A DNA stretch of 16,547 nt from Bacteroidales bacterium UBA5548 (GCA_002425935.1 DINE01000009.1:18661-35207); one strand, 5' to 3'. Shown: positions 7,714-15,207, numbered from the stretch's first letter. Program-made: numbers and translations. The notes: a model not told the origin generated them from the sequence alone.

Positions 7714-8637
7714 TTGAAAAGGTCTTTTAATAATAATTTAATAGCCGACTTCGCCTCTTATCTGAGACTGGAGAGATCTCTCTCATTAAACAGTATAAAT
7801 GCATATTGTTCCGATATTTCAAAACTTATTGTTTTTCTGGAGACCTCCCCCGATAACGGAGGCATTTTCAGCCCGGAATCGGCAACCCCGCAGGTGCTCT
7901 CCACATTTATCGCAACCCAGCACAGCAAAAACCTCTCCAAAAGATCACAGTCAAGACTCATAAGTTCTTTAAAAGCCTTTTTCAGGTTTCTTGAACTGGA
8001 GGGGAGGATAAAGGAGAGTCCTGCTGAAATGCTTGATTTTCCAAAAGTTAAGCAATATTTGCCAGTAGTTTTATCGGTTGAAGAGGTAGAGAAAATTATT
8101 TATGGAATAGACCTTTCACAAGAGCAGGGACACAGAAACAGGGCAATAACCGAGATGCTTTATTCATGCGGACTAAGGGTGAGCGAACTTGTAAATCTAA
8201 GAATTTCTGACCTCTTCTTTAAGGAGGGCTTTATAAGGGTAACAGGTAAAGGGAGCAAGCAGAGACTGGTACCTGTGGGTGCTCCTGCAGTTTCTGCGGT
8301 TAATCTCTATCTTGAACTGAGAAAGCTACTCCCTTTTAACAGAAAAAATGAGGACACACTCTTCCTTAACAGACGCGGGGGAAAATTGAGCCGGGAAATG
8401 GTATTTCTTATTATAAAAAGTGAGGCCAAAAGAGCCGGTATTGTTAAGGAGATCTCTCCTCACACTTTCAGACACTCATTTGCAACACACCTTGTTGAAA
8501 ATGGTGCCGACCTGAGAGTGGTTCAGCAAATGCTTGGTCATGAAAGCATTCTGACTACAGAGATATATACACATGTCAATAGTGAGAAGTGGCGGGAGGG
8601 AATTTTAAGATGCCATCCAAGGGCAAAATCCCTCTAA
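7714..8637 (+). CDS. xerD: XerC/XerD-type site-specific tyrosine recombinase
   Basis: A 307-residue recombinase of the family that resolves chromosome dimers at dif during division. The N-terminal SAM-like DNA-binding domain (about 8-100, with SYLRLERSLSLNSINAY) is followed by the catalytic domain with the full set of active-site residues: Arg 155 (CGLRVSEL), Lys 179 (TGKGSKQR), His 250 and Arg 253 (HTFRHSFATHL), His 276 (LGHES) and nucleophile Tyr 285 (IYTHV). The start is a TTG. No ATG lies in frame upstream as far as the divergent pyk gene, and the conserved N-terminal domain begins within a few residues, so a later start would truncate it. Whether it is the XerC or XerD paralogue cannot be settled here; XerD fits slightly better. 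The genes around it are ordinary, so it is a housekeeping recombinase, not a mobile-element integrase. Confidence 0.9.
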   Translation: MKRSFNNNLIADFASYLRLERSLSLNSINAYCSDISKLIVFLETSPDNGGIFSPESATPQVLSTFIATQHSKNLSKRSQSRLISSLKAFFRFLELEGRIKESPAEMLDFPKVKQYLPVVLSVEEVEKIIYGIDLSQEQGHRNRAITEMLYSCGLRVSELVNLRISDLFFKEGFIRVTGKGSKQRLVPVGAPAVSAVNLYLELRKLLPFNRKNEDTLFLNRRGGKLSREMVFLIIKSEAKRAGIVKEISPHTFRHSFATHLVENGADLRVVQQMLGHESILTTEIYTHVNSEKWREGILRCHPRAKSL

Positions 8638-8642
8638 GATGT

Positions 8643-8650
8643 TATATTTG
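8643..8650 (+). promoter_or_regulatory. -7 promoter element for the TonB-dependent receptor
   Basis: TATATTTG matches TAnnTTTG and ends 24 bp before the receptor ATG, in the 37-bp gap after xerD. No clear -33 TTG is seen at 19-21 bp. It suggests that the receptor is transcribed independently of xerD. Confidence 0.5.
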
Positions 8651-8674
8651 CAAACGTAATAAAAAAGATTTTAT

Positions 8675-10615
8675 ATGACGATAAAATATACTGCTATTTT
8701 AACTGTTTCAATTTTAGCTATATCGATTTCTTCAGTGAACCTTGCGGGCATGGATCCCCCCACCGATACAAATGGGAGTAGTTCGAAATATGCAGAGCGG
8801 GATACGCTTAAACCCGTAAACCTAAACACCGCAGTTGTCACGGCAAACAAGACAAGAGTTAGAAGAAATAATGTTCCCCTCACGCTTTCGGTCATCGAAA
8901 GGGATGATATTGAAATGGCCGGTCACAGCTCTGTGCTGCCGGTTCTTTCGCTGAACGTTCCCGGACTTTTTGTAACTCAGAGAGGAGTGACGGGGTTTGG
9001 TGTTTCAGAAGGAGCTGCTGGCGTCATTAATATCAGAGGTGTGGGCCAGGGCAATAAAGTTCTAATGTTACTTGATGGTCAACCTCAGTGGGCAGGAATT
9101 TTCGGACACGCTTTGCCGGACTTGTATCTCTCTTCAGATGCCGAAAGGGTAGAAGTTATAAGAGGTCCAGGATCACTACTCTATGGCTCTAATGCGATGG
9201 GAGGAGTGGTCAATATAATTACCCGCAACCATTCAGACGAGGGGAGAATAACTCGTGCAGGTGTCTCATATGGCTCATATAACACACAAAAATATTCAGT
9301 AAATAACGGATATAAAAAAGGAGGTTTTACCTCTTTTGTATCGGTCAATCGAGAGTCAACAGACGGTCACAGAATAAGATCCGGTTTTGATATAACAAAC
9401 GGATTTATTAAAGCCGGTTACGATATCAGCAAGAGCTTTTCAATTAGTGCCGATGTCTCTCTTGCAAAGATAAATAACCAGAATCCCGGCCGTGCCGATG
9501 ATCCGATGATAGATAATATCATGGATATTTTAAGAGGATCGGCTGCAATTATTCTAGAGAACCGCCATAAGTATGGTTCAGGAGCATTGCATCTTTTTAC
9601 CAATATGGGTGAGCACACAATTAATGATGGATATAAGATTGGAGGCAGCCCAAGGAACTATCTGTTCAATTCAAAAGATTTTAATACCGGAGTGATGCTT
9701 TATGAGAATATCAGGTTATTCAAAGGCAACTCTTTTACATTCGGGTTTGATTATAAAAAGTGGGGAGGTGAAGCATGGAATTCACCTATTGCCAGCTCGT
9801 CGACCTATAACCGTACAACCCTTGTAGACAAAGAGGTTGATGAAGCAGCAGGATACATTGTTCTGCAACAGGATTTTTTCTCAAATCTCACTCTCAACGG
9901 AGGATTAAGGGTTGAGTATAACTCTGTATTTGACGTTGCATTTATCCCTCAGATTGGAGTTAGTCTTAAGGCTACACCGGTTAATACGATAAAGGCATCA
10001 ATATCTAAGGGATACAGAAGCCCCAACATACGTGAACTATATATGTTTCAGCCAAGAAACCCTGAATTGCTGCCTGAGAACATGATTAATTTCGAACTAT
10101 CTGTCGGGCATACAATGTTTGAATCAAATCTTTCGGCCGAACTTTCACTTTTCTACATAGACGGATGGAATATGATTCAGACGGTTGTGATTAACGGTAT
10201 TCCAAAGAATCTGAATACAGGCCTTTTTGAAAACAAAGGTTTGGAACTTCAGGCTAGTTACAGAATTAAACACAACCTTCGTACAGATTTTAATTACAGC
10301 TATCTAAAAACATCTAAACCAATTCTGGCAGCTCCGAAACACAAACTGTTTGCCTCAGTTGCATACTCACCTGGTGATCTCTTATTAAGCTTTAATATGC
10401 AGCATATCGGAGGGTTGTATCTGAATACTGCAACTCGGGCTCAGGAGAGTTATACACTTTTCAGCACCAGAGCCTCTTACAAATTCGACTTTAACAAGAT
10501 TAAGACAAAATTTTTTATTTCAGGTGATAATATTACTAATGTATTATATTCTGTAAATGAAGGATTTCCTATGCCCGGTATTACAATTTCGGCAGGATTT
10601 GATATAATTTTTTAG
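8675..10615 (+). CDS. TonB-dependent outer-membrane receptor
   Basis: A 646-residue outer-membrane active transporter. A signal peptide spans about residues 1-24, with a possible TonB box around LNTAVVTA (50-57). The plug domain runs from about 55 to 185 with the expected landmarks: VINIRGVG (118-124), LLDGQP (132-137), VEVIRGPGSLLYGSNAMGGV (159-178) and NIIT (180-183). The remaining 460 residues form the 22-strand barrel, ending in a C-terminal Phe after GFDII. It lacks the N-terminal carboxypeptidase-regulatory-like domain that SusC-type receptors have, and there is no SusD gene beside it. It therefore belongs to the smaller CirA/BtuB-like class that imports iron complexes, haem, cobalamin or similar ligands. 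Nothing nearby identifies the ligand. It has its own promoter element, and the 60-residue lipoprotein gene follows 65 bp later. Confidence 0.92.
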   Translation: MTIKYTAILTVSILAISISSVNLAGMDPPTDTNGSSSKYAERDTLKPVNLNTAVVTANKTRVRRNNVPLTLSVIERDDIEMAGHSSVLPVLSLNVPGLFVTQRGVTGFGVSEGAAGVINIRGVGQGNKVLMLLDGQPQWAGIFGHALPDLYLSSDAERVEVIRGPGSLLYGSNAMGGVVNIITRNHSDEGRITRAGVSYGSYNTQKYSVNNGYKKGGFTSFVSVNRESTDGHRIRSGFDITNGFIKAGYDISKSFSISADVSLAKINNQNPGRADDPMIDNIMDILRGSAAIILENRHKYGSGALHLFTNMGEHTINDGYKIGGSPRNYLFNSKDFNTGVMLYENIRLFKGNSFTFGFDYKKWGGEAWNSPIASSSTYNRTTLVDKEVDEAAGYIVLQQDFFSNLTLNGGLRVEYNSVFDVAFIPQIGVSLKATPVNTIKASISKGYRSPNIRELYMFQPRNPELLPENMINFELSVGHTMFESNLSAELSLFYIDGWNMIQTVVINGIPKNLNTGLFENKGLELQASYRIKHNLRTDFNYSYLKTSKPILAAPKHKLFASVAYSPGDLLLSFNMQHIGGLYLNTATRAQESYTLFSTRASYKFDFNKIKTKFFISGDNITNVLYSVNEGFPMPGITISAGFDIIF

Positions 10616-10635
10616 CGTAATATTATAAAAATACT

Positions 10636-10643
10636 TATATTCG
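10636..10643 (+). promoter_or_regulatory. Possible -7 element for the small lipoprotein gene
   Basis: TATATTCG is one mismatch from TAnnTTTG and lies 37 bp before the lipoprotein ATG, in a 65-bp A/T-rich gap. A monocistronic transcript from here to the terminator at 10883-10919 would be about 270 nt. The mismatch makes this tentative, and read-through from the receptor is an alternative. Confidence 0.35.
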
Positions 10644-10680
10644 CGGCTGAAATCATTTAACCCATAACACATTTTCAAAA

Positions 10681-10863
10681 ATGAAAAAACTTTTCGTATT
10701 GTTCGTTGTAGCCGGGCTGGCTCTAACATCGTGCGGCAGTAATGCACAACAAGAAGAAGTAACTGAACCTCAAGCAGATACTACAGCTGTACAGGCTTCA
10801 GACAGCACAGCTTGCTGCCCAGACAGCACAGCAGTTAAACCTGTAGAGACTGTTGTTCAATAG
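10681..10863 (+). CDS. Small acidic lipoprotein with DST(T)A repeats and a Cys-Cys pair
   Basis: A 60-residue protein with a classic lipoprotein signal: MKK start, hydrophobic core, and lipobox LTSC with the lipidated Cys at 18. The mature part is only about 42 residues, low in complexity and acidic. It contains three imperfect units: ADTTAV (32-37), SDSTACC (40-46) and PDSTAV (48-53). Vicinal cysteines 45 and 46 lie between the second and third units. At DNA level the last two units share a 13-base direct repeat. No catalytic domain is present. Bacteroidales genomes commonly carry short lipoproteins of this style, and their function is not known to me. The gene is bounded downstream by a strong terminator. 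The Cys pair could bind metal or form a disulphide, but that is speculation. Confidence 0.8.
   Translation: MKKLFVLFVVAGLALTSCGSNAQQEEVTEPQADTTAVQASDSTACCPDSTAVKPVETVVQ
10799..10832 (+). repeat. 13-bp direct repeat, 21-bp period, inside the small lipoprotein gene
   Basis: CAGACAGCACAGC occurs at 10799-10811 and again at 10820-10832. The 21-bp period equals seven codons, so the repeat keeps frame and encodes the SDSTA/PDSTA units. It looks like a recent in-frame tandem duplication of a short coding unit. Confidence 0.85.
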
Positions 10864-10882
10864 TTACCATCTTAAATCAGAC

Positions 10883-10919
10883 AAAAAAGAGGTGTATCAA
10901 CTGATACACCTCTTTTTTT
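10883..10919. terminator. Bidirectional intrinsic terminator between the lipoprotein gene and guaA
   Basis: A perfect inverted repeat: 17-base arms at 10883-10899 and 10902-10918 around a 2-base centre, with core AGAGGTGTATCA. It has six A on the left and seven T on the right. It can therefore form a hairpin followed by a U-tract in either direction, serving the lipoprotein gene (plus) and guaA (minus), which converge here. Confidence 0.92.
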
Positions 10920-10935
10920 AAATTATTTCATAACA

Positions 10936-12465
10936 TTACTCCCACTCAATTGTTGCAGGCGGTTTTGAAGATATATCATAGACGACTCTGTTCACACCTT
11001 TAACCTTATTTATAATGTCATTTGATACCTTTGCAAGAAATTCGTAAGGAAGGTGAACCCAATCAGCAGTCATCCCGTCTGTAGAGGTTACTGCCCTTAG
11101 AGCAATTGTGTATTCGTAAGTTCTCTCATCTCCCATTACTCCAACACTTTTTATTGGCAGCAAAATTGTTGCAGCCTGCCAGACACTGTCATATAAATTA
11201 CTCTCTCTTAGAGATTTGATAAAAATGCTATCTGCCTCTTTAAGAATAGCCAGTTTATCAGGGGTAACCTCTCCAAGAACTCTTATTCCCAGACCGGGAC
11301 CCGGAAAAGGGTGTCTCGAAATAAGTTCAGTTCTAATACCAAGTGCCCTGCCTACTCTCCTGACCTCATCTTTGAATAGTGATCGTAATGGTTCAACAAC
11401 CTTTAACTTCATAAAATCCGGAAGACCCCCAACGTTGTGATGAGATTTGATTGTTGCAGATGGACCGTTTACCGAGACAGATTCTATAACATCTGGGTAA
11501 ATTGTGCCCTGTGCAAGCCACTTTGCATTCTCAACCTTGTGAGCCTCTTTGTCAAAGGTCTCTATAAATACTCTTCCAATTGCCTTCCTCTTATCTTCAG
11601 GGTCAGATATCCCCTTTAGGGCATCAAGAAATTCATTTGATGCATCAACTCCTCTGACATTGAGACCCATATCCTGATATGAGTGGAGTACGCTTTCGAA
11701 CTCATCTTTCCTGAGCAAGCCGTTATCAACAAAAATGCAGTGCAGATTTGAACCTATTGCCTTGTGAAGAAGAACTGCAGCAACAGTTGAGTCAACACCA
11801 CCCGAAAGCCCTAAAATGACACTTTCGCCTCCGATCTTCTCTTTTAACTCATTAACAGCTGTTTCGATAAATGAAGCAGGGGTCCAGTCGCCTTTGCATC
11901 CGCAAATGGTCATTACAAAGTTTCCAAGAAGGGCTGCTCCCTGTTCTGTGTGGTAAACTTCCGGATGGAACTGTAATGCGAATGTATCTTCGCCCTCAAT
12001 TCTGTATGCAGCGTTGGTTATATCTCCGGTTGAGGCAACAGGCACAGCACCTGAAGGGAGCTTTGCAATTGTATCTCCATGAGACATCCAAACCTGAGAG
12101 TTGTCAGATATGTTTTTAAATAACGGACAACCGGTATCGTTAATTTTTAAAATTGCTCTCCCGTACTCTCTTGCCAATGAGGGATTAACCTCTCCGCCAA
12201 ACTTATGCGCCAGGTATTGAGCTCCGTAACATATTGCAAGCAGAGGTAGTTTTCCTTTAATATGGCTCAAATCGGCCACAGGAGCCTGCGGGTCTCTAAC
12301 CGAAAAAGGGCTTCCCGAAAGAATTACCCCTTTAATGTCTGGTGTTATTTCCGGAATTTTGTTGAAAGGGACAATTTCGCAGTAAACATTCAACTCTCTC
12401 AACCTCCGGCCAATCAGCTGGGTAAATTGCGATCCAAAGTCAAGAATAAGGATTTTTTCGGTCAT
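10936..12465 (-). CDS. guaA: GMP synthase (glutamine-hydrolysing)
   Basis: Catalyses the last step of GMP synthesis, amination of XMP using glutamine and ATP, in the cytoplasm. The 509-residue protein has an N-terminal class I glutamine amidotransferase domain: DFGSQFTQLIGRR at 9-21, nucleophile Cys 79 in AICYGAQ, and His 167 and Glu 169 in QFHPEV. The ATP-pyrophosphatase domain follows, with the P-loop SGGVDS (221-226). The dimerisation domain ends in the family's characteristic KPPATIEWE. Length is close to the usual 510-525. The start is the ATG at 12465, giving the expected N-terminus MTEKILILDFGSQ. It is a single-gene unit, divergent from typA and convergent with the small lipoprotein gene, with a shared terminator. 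No guaB is adjacent. Confidence 0.98.
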   Translation of the reverse strand: MTEKILILDFGSQFTQLIGRRLRELNVYCEIVPFNKIPEITPDIKGVILSGSPFSVRDPQAPVADLSHIKGKLPLLAICYGAQYLAHKFGGEVNPSLAREYGRAILKINDTGCPLFKNISDNSQVWMSHGDTIAKLPSGAVPVASTGDITNAAYRIEGEDTFALQFHPEVYHTEQGAALLGNFVMTICGCKGDWTPASFIETAVNELKEKIGGESVILGLSGGVDSTVAAVLLHKAIGSNLHCIFVDNGLLRKDEFESVLHSYQDMGLNVRGVDASNEFLDALKGISDPEDKRKAIGRVFIETFDKEAHKVENAKWLAQGTIYPDVIESVSVNGPSATIKSHHNVGGLPDFMKLKVVEPLRSLFKDEVRRVGRALGIRTELISRHPFPGPGLGIRVLGEVTPDKLAILKEADSIFIKSLRESNLYDSVWQAATILLPIKSVGVMGDERTYEYTIALRAVTSTDGMTADWVHLPYEFLAKVSNDIINKVKGVNRVVYDISSKPPATIEWE

Positions 12466-12495
12466 CGGGCTCTATATTTTCATAAATTTAAACCG

Positions 12496-12503
12496 CAAAA
12501 GTA
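12496..12503 (-). promoter_or_regulatory. -7 promoter element for guaA
   Basis: Read on the minus strand this is TACTTTTG, matching TAnnTTTG, 30 bp upstream of the guaA ATG. It is the left half of an exact inverted repeat with the typA element. No -33 TTG is visible at the usual distance. Confidence 0.55.
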
Positions 12504-12513
12504 GAAAAAATAT

Positions 12514-12521
12514 TACTTTTG
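12514..12521 (+). promoter_or_regulatory. -7 promoter element for typA
   Basis: TACTTTTG matches TAnnTTTG. It ends only 11 bp before the typA ATG at 12533, so the transcript should have almost no untranslated leader. It mirrors the guaA element across a 10-bp A/T spacer. Confidence 0.55.
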
Positions 12522-12532
12522 CGACCTTGATT

Positions 12533-14329
12533 ATGCAAAAAATACGAAACATTGCCATCATAGCTCACGTTGACCATGGCAAAACCACACTAGTGGACAG
12601 AATGATCCTCCAGGCAAAATTATTCAGAGATGCCGGTAAAATGGGGGAGTTAATAATGGACAGTAACGATCTTGAAAGGGAGAGAGGAATAACAATCCTT
12701 GCCAAGAATATGTCTGTACCATATAAGGACTATAAAATTAACATCATAGATACTCCAGGCCACGCCGATTTCGGTGGAGAGGTTGAGAGAGTGCTTAACA
12801 TGGCCGATGGTGTTTTACTGCTAGTTGATGCCTTTGAAGGCACAATGCCCCAAACCAGATTTGTTCTTCAAAAGGCGCTGGGAATGGGTAAAAAACCGAT
12901 AGTTGTTATCAATAAAGTTGATAAGCCCAACTGCAGACCGGATGAAGTTAACGAACAGGTATTCGATCTGATGTTCTCTCTTGATGCAACGGAAGAGCAA
13001 CTTGACTTTGTAACGGTATATGGGAGTGCGAAAAACGGCTGGATGTCTCATGACTGGAAAAAACCGGGCAGTGACATCACTCCGCTGCTTGATACAATTA
13101 TCGATGTAATTCCGGCACCGGAGTACAAAGAGGGTACAGTTCAGATGCTTATCTCCTCTCTTGAGTATTCACCATATGTAGGAAGAATTGCTATCGGAAG
13201 GGTAAATCGCGGCACGCTTAAGGCGGGCATGCAGGTCACTCTTTGCAAACGCGATGGCTCATTTGAAAAAAGCAGAGTGAAAGAGCTGATGGTTTTTCAA
13301 GGTCTTGAAAAGATTAAAGCGGATGAGGTAAAGAGCGGAGATCTGTGTGCGGTAGTTGGGATAGACGGATTTGAAATTGGCGACACCGTTGCTGATTATG
13401 AAAATCCGGAAGCTTTACCAACAATTGATATTGATGAGCCAACAATGAGTATGCTCTTCACAATTAACGACTCTCCATTCTTTGGAAGAGAGGGTAAGTT
13501 TGTAACCTCAAGGCATCTTAGAGAGAGGCTGGAGAAAGAGCTGGAGAAAAATCTGGCAATGAGGCTGAAAAACGGACTTACTGCAGACTCTTTTGTGGTG
13601 TACGGCAGAGGAGTTCTTCACCTTTCAGTTCTTATTGAAACTATGAGAAGAGAGGGTTTTGAGCTTCAGGTTGGTCAGCCAAAGGTGCTCGATAAGAATA
13701 TTAATGGTGTTAGATGCGAACCGGTTGAACACCTCACGATTGATGTACCGGAAGAGATGGTAGGAAGGGCAATTGAGATGGTCACCAGAAGAAAAGGAAC
13801 ATTGCTTCATATGGAGACCAGAGGCGACAGAACACACCTGGATTTTGATATTCCATCCAGAGGTCTTATTGGCTTGAGGAGCAATTTGTTAACTGCTACA
13901 CAAGGTGAGGCGGTTGTTGCTCACCGATTTAAAGCATACGAGCCATATAAGGGTGAAATTGAGAAGAGGAACAACGGGTCCCTTATCTCTATTGAAACTG
14001 GTACTGCAATTGCGTATGCAATGGATAAACTGCAGGACAGAGGGCGCTTCTTCATCCATCCGGGAGAGGAGATATATGGCGGACAGGTTGTGGGCGAGAA
14101 CTCGAGAGGCGACGATTTAGGGATAAACCTCTGCAAGACAAAAAAACTTACAAATATCAGAGCATCAGGTTCAGACGATAAAGTCATGCTGGCACCGCCG
14201 GTTGAATTTTCTCTTGAAGAGGCCCTTGAATACATTCAGGAGGATGAATTGGTGGAGTTAACGCCTAAATCTATTCGCCTGAGGAAGATATACCTTGACG
14301 AAAATGAACGTAAAAGAAGAAAGGGTTAA
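12533..14329 (+). CDS. typA: Translational GTPase TypA/BipA
   Basis: A ribosome-binding GTPase of the EF-G/LepA superfamily, linked in other bacteria to 50S assembly and stress or cold growth. The 598-residue protein shows all G motifs: AHVDHGKTT (11-19), RERGITI (49-55), DTPGHADF (73-80), NKVD (127-130) and GSAK (164-167). A beta-barrel domain 2, EF-G-like domains (TMSMLFTINDSPFFGREG at the junction) and the BipA-specific C-terminal domain with SRGLIGLRSNLLT and DRGRFFIHPGEEIYGGQVVG follow. Length is normal (about 600-610). I place the start at ATG 12533, where MQKIRNIAIIAHVDHGKTT is the usual N-terminus. A TTG two codons earlier is in frame but would sit about where transcription begins. 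It is a single gene with an overlapping promoter shared with guaA. Confidence 0.96.
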   Translation: MQKIRNIAIIAHVDHGKTTLVDRMILQAKLFRDAGKMGELIMDSNDLERERGITILAKNMSVPYKDYKINIIDTPGHADFGGEVERVLNMADGVLLLVDAFEGTMPQTRFVLQKALGMGKKPIVVINKVDKPNCRPDEVNEQVFDLMFSLDATEEQLDFVTVYGSAKNGWMSHDWKKPGSDITPLLDTIIDVIPAPEYKEGTVQMLISSLEYSPYVGRIAIGRVNRGTLKAGMQVTLCKRDGSFEKSRVKELMVFQGLEKIKADEVKSGDLCAVVGIDGFEIGDTVADYENPEALPTIDIDEPTMSMLFTINDSPFFGREGKFVTSRHLRERLEKELEKNLAMRLKNGLTADSFVVYGRGVLHLSVLIETMRREGFELQVGQPKVLDKNINGVRCEPVEHLTIDVPEEMVGRAIEMVTRRKGTLLHMETRGDRTHLDFDIPSRGLIGLRSNLLTATQGEAVVAHRFKAYEPYKGEIEKRNNGSLISIETGTAIAYAMDKLQDRGRFFIHPGEEIYGGQVVGENSRGDDLGINLCKTKKLTNIRASGSDDKVMLAPPVEFSLEEALEYIQEDELVELTPKSIRLRKIYLDENERKRRKG

Positions 14330-14334
14330 AGGGG

Positions 14335-14364
14335 TTGCTATTTTAAAAAAATAGATTAACTTTG
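14335..14364 (+). promoter_or_regulatory. Promoter of the DUF177-rpmF-fabH-tRNA unit
   Basis: This is the best-formed promoter in the window: a -33 TTG at 14335-14337, a 19-bp spacer, and the -7 TAACTTTG at 14357-14364, matching TAnnTTTG. The spacer contains a short inverted repeat, CTATTTT-AAA-AAAATAG, at 14338-14354. The DUF177 ATG lies 16 bp after the -7 element, so the leader should be about 10 nt. Confidence 0.7.
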
Positions 14365-14380
14365 CGGGCTCATTTCCTTT

Positions 14381-14902
14381 ATGAATAAAGTAAGTAACAA
14401 AGAGTACATAATACCTATCAAAGGTATGTCGGTCGGGAGACACCATTTTGATTTTCCGGTCGGAAATGAGTTCTTTGAAGAGTACGGGAATTCGCAGATT
14501 CTGGGTGCTTCACTTAATGTGAAACTGGAGCTGGAAAAGAGTTCTACACTCATAGAGGTTAGAGCAGATATAGAGGGTTCTGTTACAGTAGAATGCGACA
14601 GATGTCTGGAGATGATGGAGGCGAAGATTGAGACAGAGGCCACTTTACTTGTAAAGTTTGTCAAAACAGCAGGAGAGGAGGATGATGACGAGGTGATGAC
14701 ACTGGAACCTTCTGAGAGCGAACTTGACCTTAGTCAGTTCCTTTACGATTACATCTGCCTTGCGTTGCCAATCCAAAAGGTGCATGAGCAGGGTAAGTGT
14801 AACAGTGAGATGGTAACTAAGATAAATTCGCTCAATACTAAAGCATTAGACGGAGATCAGACAAAATCTCCTTTTGATAAATTAAAAGACTTATTGAATT
14901 AA
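14381..14902 (+). CDS. DUF177 (YceD-like) protein
   Basis: A 173-residue member of the YceD/DUF177 family, which is encoded directly upstream of rpmF in most bacteria. The family has been tied to 23S rRNA accumulation or 50S maturation, although the mechanism is not settled. The sequence shows the family's CxxC centre (Cys 72 and 75 in VECDRCLE), an acidic run EEDDDE (99-104), the conserved LDLSQFLYDYICLALP (115-130) and the closing SPFDKLKDLL. The length is typical. The CxxC may bind metal, but the other ligands are not obvious; Cys 140 in GKC is a candidate. It is the first gene of the unit, and rpmF follows 19 bp later. Identification rests on both motif and context. Confidence 0.88.
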   Translation: MNKVSNKEYIIPIKGMSVGRHHFDFPVGNEFFEEYGNSQILGASLNVKLELEKSSTLIEVRADIEGSVTVECDRCLEMMEAKIETEATLLVKFVKTAGEEDDDEVMTLEPSESELDLSQFLYDYICLALPIQKVHEQGKCNSEMVTKINSLNTKALDGDQTKSPFDKLKDLLN

Positions 14903-14921
14903 TATTGTAAACATTATAACG

Positions 14922-15104
14922 ATGGCACATCCAAAACACCGAATTTCCAAGACCCGCAGAAACAAACGCAGAACTCACTATAAGGCAGAAGTTCCTACCC
15001 TTGGCAGCTGCTCAAACTGCGGCGCAGCAGTATTGTACCACAGAGTATGTCCTGAATGCGGATATTACAGAGGAAGGCTGATTATCGAGAAAGCCAACGC
15101 CTGA
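14922..15104 (+). CDS. rpmF: 50S ribosomal protein L32
   Basis: A 60-residue small ribosomal protein of the large subunit. The N-terminus MAHPKHRISKTRRNKRR is the standard basic tail (MAxPKxRxSKxRRxxRR), followed by a zinc ribbon with Cys 30/33 and Cys 43/46. Because all four cysteines are present this is the zinc-binding (C+) form. It lies between the DUF177 gene and fabH, as in many bacteria, except that plsX, usual between rpmF and fabH in other phyla, is missing. Confidence 0.97.
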   Translation: MAHPKHRISKTRRNKRRTHYKAEVPTLGSCSNCGAAVLYHRVCPECGYYRGRLIIEKANA

Positions 15105-15124
15105 TTACACCCTGAGGTTATCAG

Positions 15125-15147
15125 ACCATTTGACTTGTTCAAATGGT
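15125..15147 (+). other. Stem-loop in the rpmF-fabH intergenic region
   Basis: A perfect 9-bp inverted repeat, ACCATTTGA / TCAAATGGT, with a 5-base loop CTTGT, lies 20 bp after the rpmF stop. It is followed by ACTCTCCTCCC, not a T-run, so it does not look like an intrinsic terminator. It could stabilise or mark a cleavage point in the rpmF mRNA, or act in the fabH leader. The 103-bp gap shows only this and a weak TTAATTTG (15187-15194), one mismatch from the -7 consensus. Confidence 0.5.
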
Positions 15148-15207
15148 ACTCTCCTCCCGGGAAAACTGTCAAAATCGATTGTAGTATTAATTTGAAGACA
15201 ATCACCA

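Noticed and set aside
13921..14235. Open frame of 104 codons opposite the typA 3' end
   Set aside because: It is antisense to conserved TypA C-terminal sequence, rich in Ser/Pro typical of shadow translation, with no promoter or leader of its own.
15187..15194. TTAATTTG as a promoter for fabH
   Set aside because: It has one mismatch at the important A of TAnnTTTG and no -33 partner at the usual distance, in very A/T-rich sequence. Co-transcription from the DUF177 promoter explains fabH without it.
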